Of a stretch of 5,336 nucleotides of DNA, positions 1-5,308 are shown in pieces. The position numbers were made by a program, and so were the translations under genes. Numbering within the stretch: position 1 is the first letter of the stretch; the number at the start of each line of letters is the position of its first letter. The DNA is from CALLVY01 sp937899855 (GTDB lineage: Bacteria > Bacteroidota > Bacteroidia > Chitinophagales > Saprospiraceae), in assembly GCA_039820405.1 (NCBI GenBank), contig JBCBQC010000188.1:1-5336 (forward strand), read 5' to 3'. Under the pieces are notes generated by a model. It ran no database searches. It was not told the DNA's origin and was given only the letters and a program-made list of their open reading frames with translations.

Positions 1-1
1 A

Positions 2-148
2 TTAAGACGGTTCAATCTCAAACGCGAGGCCGACCAATTTGCCCTCGAGAACCCCGAACTAATTACCGTAAAGCCGAAAGCCACGATGACACTTTCGGTA
101 CTTGAGATCGTAGAGGTCCCGGATTCGCAGCCAGTGGAATCAAAATAG
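2..148 (+). CDS. 3' end of an unrecognised protein gene (5' end outside window)
   Basis: An open frame runs from the first bases of the window to a TAG at 146-148 and gives the last 48 residues of a protein (begins LRRFNLKREADQF, ends PVESK). The tail is charged. An ENPELITVKP segment is followed by a beta-strand-like stretch (TLSVLEIVEV) and a polar end. I do not recognise the family. The frame is the only one open over the whole 148 nt and stops just before a cluster of hairpins, which fits a genuine gene end. No start codon is visible, so length and function cannot be judged. Its transcript may terminate at the hairpin at 194-228. It points the same way as all other genes here. Confidence 0.6.
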   Translation, partial: LRRFNLKREADQFALENPELITVKPKATMTLSVLEIVEVPDSQPVESK

Positions 149-151
149 TAA

Positions 152-169
152 TGACGGAAACGTCCGTCA
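152..169. repeat. Perfect 7-bp hairpin after the first stop codon
   Basis: TGACGGA at 152-158 is exactly complementary to TCCGTCA at 163-169, with a 4-nt loop (AACG). It starts 3 nt after the TAG of the upstream gene. No T-run follows, so it is not a classical intrinsic terminator by itself. It could be an operator-like dyad or a 3'-end stabilising hairpin. Confidence 0.5.
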
Positions 170-177
170 CGGATGCC

Positions 178-192
178 AGGTGTCATGCACCT
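178..192. repeat. Short 5-bp hairpin
   Basis: AGGTG at 178-182 pairs with CACCT at 188-192 around a 5-nt loop. Alone it would be unremarkable. It sits one base before the next, larger stem and so forms part of the run of hairpins. Confidence 0.3.
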
Positions 193-193
193 C

Positions 194-237
194 GAAGGGG
201 TACATTTATGGTTTTTGGGTGCCCCTTCTCTTTTCTC
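194..237 (+). terminator. Probable intrinsic terminator of the upstream partial gene
   Basis: GAAGGGGTAC at 194-203 pairs with GTGCCCCTTC at 219-228: ten pairs including one G-U, with a 15-nt loop. It is followed immediately by a pyrimidine/T-rich tract (TCTTTTCTC, 229-237). It lies 45 nt after the stop of the partial gene. The T-tract is interrupted by C, so strength is uncertain. Confidence 0.45.
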
Positions 238-309
238 TAGGAGACGACCTTGCTTAGACTAAGAGAGCAATAACATAAAAACTACTAAGGCTTCGGTCGT
301 CCTCCTAGA
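236..309. repeat. Long inverted repeat (14-bp arms, one bulge)
   Basis: Bases 236-249 pair with 295-309 (14 base pairs; one extra C at 301 or 302 bulges). The outer part is TCTAGGAG against CCTCCTAGA and the inner part ACGACC against GGTCGT. The 45-nt interior contains CTTAG at 253-257, which can pair with CTAAG at 259-263 or at 285-289, so two inner folds compete. TTTTCC follows at 310-315, so it could also terminate. It may be a structured RNA leader for the gene starting at 395, a terminator, or a DNA cruciform/recombination site. Confidence 0.5.
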
Positions 310-349
310 TTTTCCTCTACAAGTCAGAAAAAAATAAGCCCCTCCTACC

Positions 350-379
350 TTGGTTGGGTCGGAAGGGCATTTGTATAAC
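350..379 (+). promoter_or_regulatory. Weak candidate promoter for the membrane-protein gene
   Basis: TTGGTT at 350-355 and TATAAC at 374-379 are spaced by 18 bp, resembling a sigma70-type promoter. Initiation would fall just before the ATG at 395 and leave a very short leader. The Bacteroidota -7 consensus TAnnTTTG is not matched, which weakens the call if the host is in that phylum. Confidence 0.2.
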
Positions 380-394
380 GTAAACACCAAAATT

Positions 395-1735
395 ATGAAA
401 TTTTTCTTAAAAAAATGGGATCCGGCGGCCATTGCAAGTGGGCGGCGGATCAATGATTGGATTCAACGTTTCATGGCGTGCTACATCGCGGATAAAAAGA
501 GGGAAGATGATCTTCTCAGCCAGTTTGGGACATTCTGGTTTTACGGTTTTTTCGTACTCGGCACCATCCTCCTCTTTGCTGGGGCGCTGGCGGATGGGGC
601 AGTAATTTTTAGTTGGGTGTACGATCTTACCTACCGATCGCTTCCCTCCTACTTGACTGCGGTACTCGGCGCAGTGATTATTCAACTGCTGATTGGTTAC
701 ACTATTTTCGCTGCGGTCTATAACCTCATGGCTGGAAACGATCGCCGGGAGGGATTCAGCTACATGGTCGGTCTCTGTCTCTGCCTGGCCGTCCTGGGTC
801 TCGGCTCCTCCCTGTACCTGAGTAAGCACTCCGATACGATCGCAGAGGTGATCGCGGTGGCCCCCGATCTGGCCAATACGGACAGCCTCGATACTCGGAA
901 CCTGGAACAGATGGCGGCTTTGCGCCGAGATCAGGAACGGGAGTTGGGCGAACTGCGTCGGTCTCACGATGAGGTCATCGCAGCCTTTCGAGAACAACTG
1001 GAAGCTTTTGATTTGGGATTAGCGCAGAAAATCGCCGTTTACGAGGACAAAAACGATCTGGCTTCGGTCCGCTACTTAAAGAACAACGCCCCCTCCCACC
1101 GAGCGGAATTTTTGGCCCTTCTCACTCAGGCCAAGCGCGATAAACGCGATGCGCTTTCTAACCTTCGCACAGTACAGCATCAAGTTGAAAGGGATCGAGC
1201 ATCTACCCTATCGGCCAAATTACTGGAGTTGGAGACGAGCAACGGCGAGATCGCCAACCAGCATCGAGACAAGGTGGCTTTCCGGGGCAAGCTGATCGTC
1301 TACGGTAATTTTGCTATCAATTCCCTCCGCGCTTTGATCTGTGTGATGTTTGCCCTCTTCATGTACTACGTATTGAAGCAAGAGGGGTTGGTCCCCATTC
1401 ATCCCCCTAAAAAACGAAAAGGACCTCGGAGACTGACGTCTCCCCGAAGCCGAGCGGGACTATCCGGCGTAAGCGGTGAAATTCAAGGCGTTCAGTCTGA
1501 ATGGCTGGCTGACTTTTCCGCCATTCGAGTCATCGAGATCGACGACTTGGGGACGGCCAAGCAGTCGCTACGGAACCATTACTGTCGTCGGGTGAAGTCC
1601 GGGCAGCAGGGCACCCGGGACCTGCACGCGATTCGCTACCAAGCCCTGAGCGACTGCTTCAAAAAGCGGGACATCTTCTTCCAGCCATCGAGCAAAACGG
1701 GAATCACCTTCGACCCTCAGTACCAAAGCGCCTAG
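395..1735 (+). CDS. Membrane protein with coiled-coil insert, unknown function
   Basis: A 446-aa protein from the ATG at 395, which follows an A-rich stretch. An in-frame TTG at 350 would add 15 residues but is less likely. Hydrophobic segments lie near residues 47-70, 87-110, 122-143 and 303-327. Between the third and fourth is about 160 residues of charged, helix-prone sequence (roughly 168-300, heptad-like, rich in E, R, L, Q). After the last helix comes a very basic patch (KKRKGPRR, 339-346) and a soluble tail of about 100 residues. Charge distribution puts the N-terminus, the NDRREG loop and the tail in the cytoplasm and the helical insert outside. The three-helix, coiled-coil, one-helix arrangement recalls families such as DUF4407, but I see no diagnostic motif and do not assign it. 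No signal peptide cleavage site or catalytic motif is evident. A role in anchoring, mating-pair, phage or partition functions is only possible. The gene is separated from the next by 137 nt with a strong terminator-like hairpin. Confidence 0.85.
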   Translation: MKFFLKKWDPAAIASGRRINDWIQRFMACYIADKKREDDLLSQFGTFWFYGFFVLGTILLFAGALADGAVIFSWVYDLTYRSLPSYLTAVLGAVIIQLLIGYTIFAAVYNLMAGNDRREGFSYMVGLCLCLAVLGLGSSLYLSKHSDTIAEVIAVAPDLANTDSLDTRNLEQMAALRRDQERELGELRRSHDEVIAAFREQLEAFDLGLAQKIAVYEDKNDLASVRYLKNNAPSHRAEFLALLTQAKRDKRDALSNLRTVQHQVERDRASTLSAKLLELETSNGEIANQHRDKVAFRGKLIVYGNFAINSLRALICVMFALFMYYVLKQEGLVPIHPPKKRKGPRRLTSPRSRAGLSGVSGEIQGVQSEWLADFSAIRVIEIDDLGTAKQSLRNHYCRRVKSGQQGTRDLHAIRYQALSDCFKKRDIFFQPSSKTGITFDPQYQSA

Positions 1736-1750
1736 CGCTCCTTATGAGAA

Positions 1751-1783
1751 AACTGCCACCTAAAAATTCTAGGATGAGCAGTT
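1751..1783 (+). repeat. Interrupted hairpin after the membrane-protein gene
   Basis: AACTGC at 1751-1756 pairs with GCAGTT at 1778-1783, and CCTA at 1759-1762 pairs with TAGG at 1770-1773, leaving asymmetric bulges. A CTTTTTCC tract follows from 1787. It could be a weak terminator for the gene ending at 1735 or part of a leader structure for the next gene. Confidence 0.3.
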
Positions 1784-1800
1784 ACACTTTTTCCTTCACT

Positions 1801-1860
1801 GGACCGTCCACTTATGCGGCCCCCTACCCACTAGGGTAGGGGAGCCTGGCGGTCCTTTTT
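1801..1860 (+). terminator. Long terminator-like hairpin directly before the exonuclease-fold gene
   Basis: GGACCG (1801-1806) pairs with CGGTCC (1850-1855), CCA (1808-1810) with TGG (1847-1849), GGC (1818-1820) with GCC (1844-1846), and CCCCTACCC (1821-1829) with GGGTAGGGG (1834-1842). The loop is ACTA. A 7-nt bulge sits on the 5' side. Five T follow at once (1856-1860). It looks like a strong Rho-independent terminator for the membrane-protein transcript. It ends only 12 nt before the next ATG (1873), so it leaves no room for a downstream promoter and could instead act as an attenuator in that gene's leader. Confidence 0.75.
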
Positions 1861-1872
1861 AAAAAATTGACT

Positions 1873-2442
1873 ATGTATTTATTCTATAATGTAAAAACAA
1901 CGGGGCCTGTATACCTGGCGGATAGGATTGTCCAATTCGCCTGGCTACTCACTGACGAGGAGGGTAATGAAATTATTCGTGATGATTACCTGATTCAGCC
2001 CGATGGCTGGATCAGCATACCCACGGATGCGACCGAAATACACGGAGTGACATTTGAAGATTGTGTGCGGCATGGCAACCCACTTGACCAAGTTCTCCGT
2101 GCGTTTACCGAGGCTTTGAGTAAAGCGAAGTTCCAAGTCTGCCACAATGTTGAATTTGACTCGAATATGGTCAACGCTGAGATGCAACGGTGTGGCTTAC
2201 ATGCGAGCCAGGAAATGCTAAGTAGTACAAAGAGTATCTGCACGATGCTTTACAGTACCGACTATGTGCAAAAGCGTGGAAACTACGGTCGCTTTAAATG
2301 GCCGAGGCTCCAGGAACTCCACTTTAAACTCTTTGGGAAGGAGTTCCACAGCGCCCACAACGCGATGGTCGACGTAGAGGCAACCAGGAAGTGTTTCTTT
2401 AAGTTGATCGAATTACAAATTATTGAACCTTACGCCTTATGA
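1873..2442 (+). CDS. DnaQ-like DEDDh exonuclease-fold protein with degenerate Exo I site
   Basis: A 189-aa protein from ATG 1873; a TTG at 1867 would add two residues only. The fold is recognisable as the DnaQ / DNA polymerase III epsilon-type 3'-5' exonuclease family. The N-terminal strand aligns with the Exo I motif (FYNVKTTGP, 4-12, where the family has F-D-x-E-T-T-G). IHGVT (56-60) matches the usual I-x-G-I-T element. HNVEFD (91-96) is Exo II with Asp96. AHNAMVD (161-167) is Exo III of the DEDDh type, with His162 and Asp167. The two metal-binding acids of Exo I are replaced: Asn6 (AAT) for Asp and Lys8 (AAA) for Glu. Each is one G-to-A step from the canonical codon. Loss of both normally abolishes two-metal catalysis, so a structural or nucleic-acid-binding role is inferred. 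The length matches single-domain members. Its last 4 nt overlap the start of the 97-aa gene (ATGA), implying translational coupling. It precedes the primase-helicase gene, which suggests a replication accessory. Confidence 0.85.
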   Translation: MYLFYNVKTTGPVYLADRIVQFAWLLTDEEGNEIIRDDYLIQPDGWISIPTDATEIHGVTFEDCVRHGNPLDQVLRAFTEALSKAKFQVCHNVEFDSNMVNAEMQRCGLHASQEMLSSTKSICTMLYSTDYVQKRGNYGRFKWPRLQELHFKLFGKEFHSAHNAMVDVEATRKCFFKLIELQIIEPYAL

Positions 2443-2732
2443 TTGATTGGATAAAGTTCGAAAAGGATTACCCGGATCAGATCGACCACTTTTATAACTG
2501 GTTGGCACCGTTTCTTCGGAGAGAGTCACTGACCCTGTGTGGCTTTTTTAAAGCACGTACCTGGTTACAGATTGCAATTTTCTACGAGTACTTAAAAGAC
2601 CAGCGAGTCGACACCGTCATAGTAAACCCAGTGAATACTGACGATTGCGTCGACTTTATTGAACATTATCTACTAACCCAACCGGAGAGCCAGAAGCATC
2701 AACGCCTCTGGAACTTAACGATTCTTGCCTAA
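2439..2732 (+). CDS. 97-aa hypothetical protein coupled to the exonuclease-fold gene
   Basis: It starts at the ATG of an ATGA overlap with the upstream stop and ends at TAA 2730-2732, seven bases before a terminator-like hairpin. I do not recognise the protein. It is compact, probably alpha/beta, and rich in aromatics (Trp4, Trp21, Trp42, Trp91 and several Tyr/Phe). Acidic runs lie near the start, and a hydrophobic strand (VDTVIVNP, about 57-64) is followed by acidic DDCVDFIE. No signal peptide, membrane helix or metal motif is evident. The overlap is the main evidence that it is a real gene. It suggests co-translation and perhaps a complex with the exonuclease-fold protein. Its size would suit a small binding partner or inhibitor. 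Confidence 0.7.
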   Translation: MIDWIKFEKDYPDQIDHFYNWLAPFLRRESLTLCGFFKARTWLQIAIFYEYLKDQRVDTVIVNPVNTDDCVDFIEHYLLTQPESQKHQRLWNLTILA

Positions 2733-2738
2733 ATGACT

Positions 2739-2767
2739 GCCGGGGCCTCTAGCCCCGGCCACTTTTT
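2739..2767 (+). terminator. Strong terminator-like hairpin directly before the primase-helicase gene
   Basis: GCCGGGGC (2739-2746) is exactly complementary to GCCCCGGC (2752-2759) around the 5-nt loop CTCTA. CAC and five T (2763-2767) follow. It closes the two-gene unit ending at 2732. The T-tract ends 18 nt before the ATG at 2786, so no ordinary promoter fits downstream of it. The primase-helicase gene must be expressed by readthrough, antitermination, processing or a promoter lying upstream of or overlapping the hairpin. Confidence 0.75.
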
Positions 2768-2785
2768 AATCCTCAACTTATCACC

Positions 2786-5098
2786 ATGAGTCCCAATGAT
2801 AAAGCAACCAGTTTTTTCCAAGAACGCATGGAACAACTGGAAGTCACTCCCGAGAACAACTACATGTGGATTACCAATCCTGAGGCCGATTTTCCCGAAC
2901 CGGGACGGCTGCAAATCCCCATCTTTGAAGAGGACCCCGATGGGAACATCATCATCAATTTTTGGCGGATCGACCGGACCCGGATCATGTACTATAAAAT
3001 GGGGAAGGGGAAGATGTCGGACGTCAACGCGACCCGTAAGGAGTGGAAGCAAATTCGCCTCAAAGAGCCCCAGGGGGATCGGAAATACATGATCCCCGCC
3101 GGACAAGGGACCTGGCCCTTTTTCCCCCCCCTGCTGGTGAATGCCTTCGAGAAGGGGGAGGAGCTGGAAACGCTCTACCTGACTGAGGGCGCTTTTAAAG
3201 CCTGGCTGGCCTGTCTGTACGGTATTCCTACGGTAGGGCTGACCTCGATCACCCACTACCGCGATAAAGACACCGGAATGTTGCACGCGGACGTGCTCCG
3301 TTTGATCGAGACCTGCCAGGTCAAAAACCTGGTGATTCTCTGGGATGCGGATTGTCTCGATATATCCATTAACCAGCTCAAGGATCGGGTAGACCTCACC
3401 AAGCGTCCCGCCGGCTTTTTCTCCGCGGTGCAGAATATCCGAGGATTGATCCAAAAGCATTTTGAGGAGCTGGAGGCCGAAGCGGACTGTCCCAAAGTTT
3501 TCTTTTTCCACGTCAAAAGCGAAAGCTTTAGCACCCAACCCAAGGGGCTCGATGATCTTTTGATCGCCGCCCGGGAGGAGGAACGGAGTAAAGAGGTGGT
3601 ACGCGATAGCCAGGCGATAACGGCCAATGTCTCGCCCTTTTTCTACAAAAAGAACATCACCAGTACTACCAATACCCTCAAAGCCTATTTTAAGCTCCAC
3701 GACGTGGAACTGTTCTACCACCGCCACGCGGAGGATATCCTCTACGAGGAATTTATCTTTAAAGGCTCGGTTTACGTCTACCACAAAACCAAAGAGGAGC
3801 TGGAACTGGTGGCCCCGGAGTGGGCGCAGAAAATCAAGTGGATCGGGGATTATTTCTTTAAGGTGGTGGATAAGCCCAATGCCCACGGCGACATCCAGCG
3901 GGAGCTGGTCAAGCGTTCCAAACAAACCCTGATGGACCTACACGGTAAGCAGTTTATCCGTTATATCCAGCATTACGAGGGCTTTTGCAATGTCCCCAAC
4001 CACTTTAATTACGAGCAGACCTGCGGGATGTTTTACAACCGCTATTTCCCCTTTAAGCACCGCCCCGCGGAGGGTAAGTGCGATGAATCGCTTTCCTTTA
4101 TCAAACACATATTCGGGGAAGAGCCGGTCGAGTACAAGGGGCGTACGATCCTGAGCTACGAGTTGGGGCTAGATTACCTCCAGCTACTGATTACACGGCC
4201 AACGCAGATGCTTCCGGTGCTGGTGCTCTACTCACCGGAGAACAACACCGGCAAATCCACCTTTGGGAAATGGGAAAAGGCCATTTTCCAACACAACGCC
4301 ATCCAGATTGGCAACCAGGACTTTAAAAGCCAATTCAACGAGCATTGGACCGATAAGCTTCTGGCCATCTGCGAGGAAACCCTCCTGGAACGGAAGAAGG
4401 ATGCGGAGGTCATCAAAGCTTACGCGACTAGTACCAACATCATGGTCAACCCCAAGGGGTTTACCCCCTTCGAGATCGACTTTTTCTGCAAGTTTCAATT
4501 CTACTCCAACAACAAACGGATGATCTACCTGAACAAATACGATCAGCGTTTTTGGATACGCCGGGTACCTGTACCCAGAAAGGACAACCCGGGCCTGCTG
4601 GCCAAGTTGGAAAAGGAGATTCCGGCCTTTCTCCATTTTATCGTCCATCGAGAGCTGGTAACGAACAAAGAATCGCGGATGTGGTTCCACCATACGCTGA
4701 TCCGGACCAAGGAATTTTACGAAACGGTCAACATCAACGAACCCTCCGAGGTCCGCAACCTTCGCTTTCAGCTCAAAGAGATGTTCCTGGACTTTAGCGA
4801 GGAGGAGATCAAAATGCCTTTGAAAAATATCAACTCGGAGTTCTTCGGCAACCGGGCGACAGTAGCTTGGCTCAAAGAGATACTGCACGACTATTTGGGG
4901 GCGGATATACTAAAAAATGGCAAGGGGCAGTCGATTCAGATTCGAGGTAAATACTACAAGTACGACAAATCCTACGACCTAAAGGGCGACGAGACAACCA
5001 AAAAGACGACTGTCCATTTCAACGGCCGCCCTTACGTTTTTTACCGGGAAGATTTCGTGACCGAGCACGACGAGTTCATCATTCAGGAGGAGCCCTAA
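2786..5098 (+). CDS. TOPRIM plus SF3/D5-type primase-helicase, replication initiator candidate
   Basis: A 770-aa protein from ATG 2786; no clear Shine-Dalgarno is seen. The N-terminal half carries a TOPRIM-like fold of the DUF3854 sort: YLTEG with Glu134, the acidic strand NLVILWDAD with Asp187 and Asp189, and KGLDDLL at 253-259. The C-terminal half has an SF3/D5-like (DUF5906-type) ATPase. Its Walker A is SPENNTGKST at 483-492 with Lys490 and Ser491, and its Walker B-like element is LLAICEE with Glu530/Glu531. A sensor-like QFYSNN lies at 571-576, and QRFWIRR at 587-593 may hold the arginine finger. Residues about 680-770 are basic and could form a winged-helix-like DNA-binding tail. Such proteins unwind DNA as hexamers and, with a primase domain, start mobile-element replication. 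I see no Cys-rich zinc finger typical of DnaG and no archaeo-eukaryotic primase motif, so true primer synthesis is uncertain. The frame is intact. A repeat-rich AT-rich region, a likely origin, follows directly. Confidence 0.88.
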   Translation: MSPNDKATSFFQERMEQLEVTPENNYMWITNPEADFPEPGRLQIPIFEEDPDGNIIINFWRIDRTRIMYYKMGKGKMSDVNATRKEWKQIRLKEPQGDRKYMIPAGQGTWPFFPPLLVNAFEKGEELETLYLTEGAFKAWLACLYGIPTVGLTSITHYRDKDTGMLHADVLRLIETCQVKNLVILWDADCLDISINQLKDRVDLTKRPAGFFSAVQNIRGLIQKHFEELEAEADCPKVFFFHVKSESFSTQPKGLDDLLIAAREEERSKEVVRDSQAITANVSPFFYKKNITSTTNTLKAYFKLHDVELFYHRHAEDILYEEFIFKGSVYVYHKTKEELELVAPEWAQKIKWIGDYFFKVVDKPNAHGDIQRELVKRSKQTLMDLHGKQFIRYIQHYEGFCNVPNHFNYEQTCGMFYNRYFPFKHRPAEGKCDESLSFIKHIFGEEPVEYKGRTILSYELGLDYLQLLITRPTQMLPVLVLYSPENNTGKSTFGKWEKAIFQHNAIQIGNQDFKSQFNEHWTDKLLAICEETLLERKKDAEVIKAYATSTNIMVNPKGFTPFEIDFFCKFQFYSNNKRMIYLNKYDQRFWIRRVPVPRKDNPGLLAKLEKEIPAFLHFIVHRELVTNKESRMWFHHTLIRTKEFYETVNINEPSEVRNLRFQLKEMFLDFSEEEIKMPLKNINSEFFGNRATVAWLKEILHDYLGADILKNGKGQSIQIRGKYYKYDKSYDLKGDETTKKTTVHFNGRPYVFYREDFVTEHDEFIIQEEP

Positions 5099-5103
5099 TT
5101 TTT

Positions 5104-5134
5104 AAAAAGTAAGATTGGCAACCTACTTTTTTTT
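5104..5134 (+). terminator. Intrinsic terminator after the primase-helicase gene
   Basis: AAAAAGTA (5104-5111) pairs with TACTTTTT (5124-5131), and G5113 can add a pair with C5123. The second arm runs into eight consecutive T (5127-5134). The stem begins 6 nt after the TAA. It is A/T-rich, so less stable than the two upstream hairpins, but the position and long T-run are typical. Its T-run runs into the first TGTTACA copy. Confidence 0.55.
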
Positions 5135-5148
5135 GTTACAATTGTTAC

Positions 5149-5168
5149 AAGTCCTATTTTTTGGACTT
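5149..5168. repeat. 6-bp hairpin inside the repeat region
   Basis: AAGTCC at 5149-5154 is exactly complementary to GGACTT at 5163-5168, with a loop of TATTTTTT. It overlaps the last base of the second inverted repeat copy. It could be a cruciform or a back-up terminator. Confidence 0.4.
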
Positions 5169-5174
5169 AAAGTT

Positions 5175-5262
5175 TTGATAATCAATTAGTTGATGGTGTA
5201 ACAAAATTGTAACAAACTTGTAACATTTTGTAACAGTAATATGTAGTAGCTTGATAATCAAT
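5175..5262. repeat. Duplicated near-palindrome TTGATAATCAAT
   Basis: The 12-bp word occurs at 5175-5186 and 5251-5262, 76 bp apart. Its first 11 bases (TTGAT-A-ATCAA) form a palindrome around one central base, the form expected of a dimeric protein's site. After the first copy, TTGAT at 5190-5194 supplies a further half-site. The pair flanks the central block of phased TGTAACA copies. Confidence 0.6.
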
Positions 5263-5308
5263 AATATGTCGATTTTGCCGAGTTTTTAGGTAAAAATGGT
5301 GTAACAAA
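5193..5308. repeat. Duplicated 13-bp word ATGGTGTAACAAA
   Basis: Identical copies lie at 5193-5205 and 5296-5308, each containing one TGTAACA. Each copy follows one TTGATAATCAAT, so the order A-B is repeated twice. An 8-bp TAATATGT is also doubled (5237-5244 and 5262-5269). This layout suggests duplicated composite binding modules. Confidence 0.6.

Larger units (their letters stand above)
149..394 (+). other. Non-coding intergenic region with consecutive hairpins
   Basis: No convincing gene is seen in these 246 nt. The stretch holds four hairpins in close succession (152-169, 178-192, 194-228, 236-309), separated by 8, 1 and 7 nt. A weaker fifth pairing joins 338-345 to 361-368 with one mismatch. 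The segment could be a structured leader RNA of the membrane-protein gene, a small RNA, terminators in series, or a DNA-level site such as a recombination or single-strand origin element. The sequence alone does not decide between these. Confidence 0.5.

Noticed and set aside
236..309. Integron attC-type site
   Set aside because: The inverted repeat lacks the conserved GTTRRRY / RYYYAAC core sequences expected at the ends, and no integrase is present.
350..394. TTG start that would extend the membrane protein by 15 residues
   Set aside because: The ATG at 395 follows A-rich sequence and begins a typical basic N-terminus. The extension has no supporting ribosome-binding site.
407..997. 196-codon minus-strand frame
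   Set aside because: Antisense to the membrane-protein gene, whose membrane helices and coiled coil make the plus strand the convincing choice.
1867..1872. TTG start two codons before the exonuclease-fold ATG
   Set aside because: It sits nearly on the terminator T-run; the ATG at 1873 places the Exo I strand at the usual distance from the N-terminus.
2729..3925. 398-codon open frame on the minus strand opposite the primase-helicase gene
   Set aside because: It lies antisense to a gene with clear TOPRIM motifs. Its protein has no recognisable domain. Its composition follows from the codon pattern of the plus strand.
4232..4888. 218-codon minus-strand frame
   Set aside because: Antisense to the SF3/D5 helicase domain of the primase-helicase gene; no motifs and no own upstream signals.
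148..5302. Closing the window as a 5.3-kb circle so that the partial first gene starts in the last bases
   Set aside because: Joining the ends keeps the frame open back only to a TAA at 5302-5304, with a lone TTG inside a repeat copy as possible start. No end overlap is visible, so circularity is not supported.
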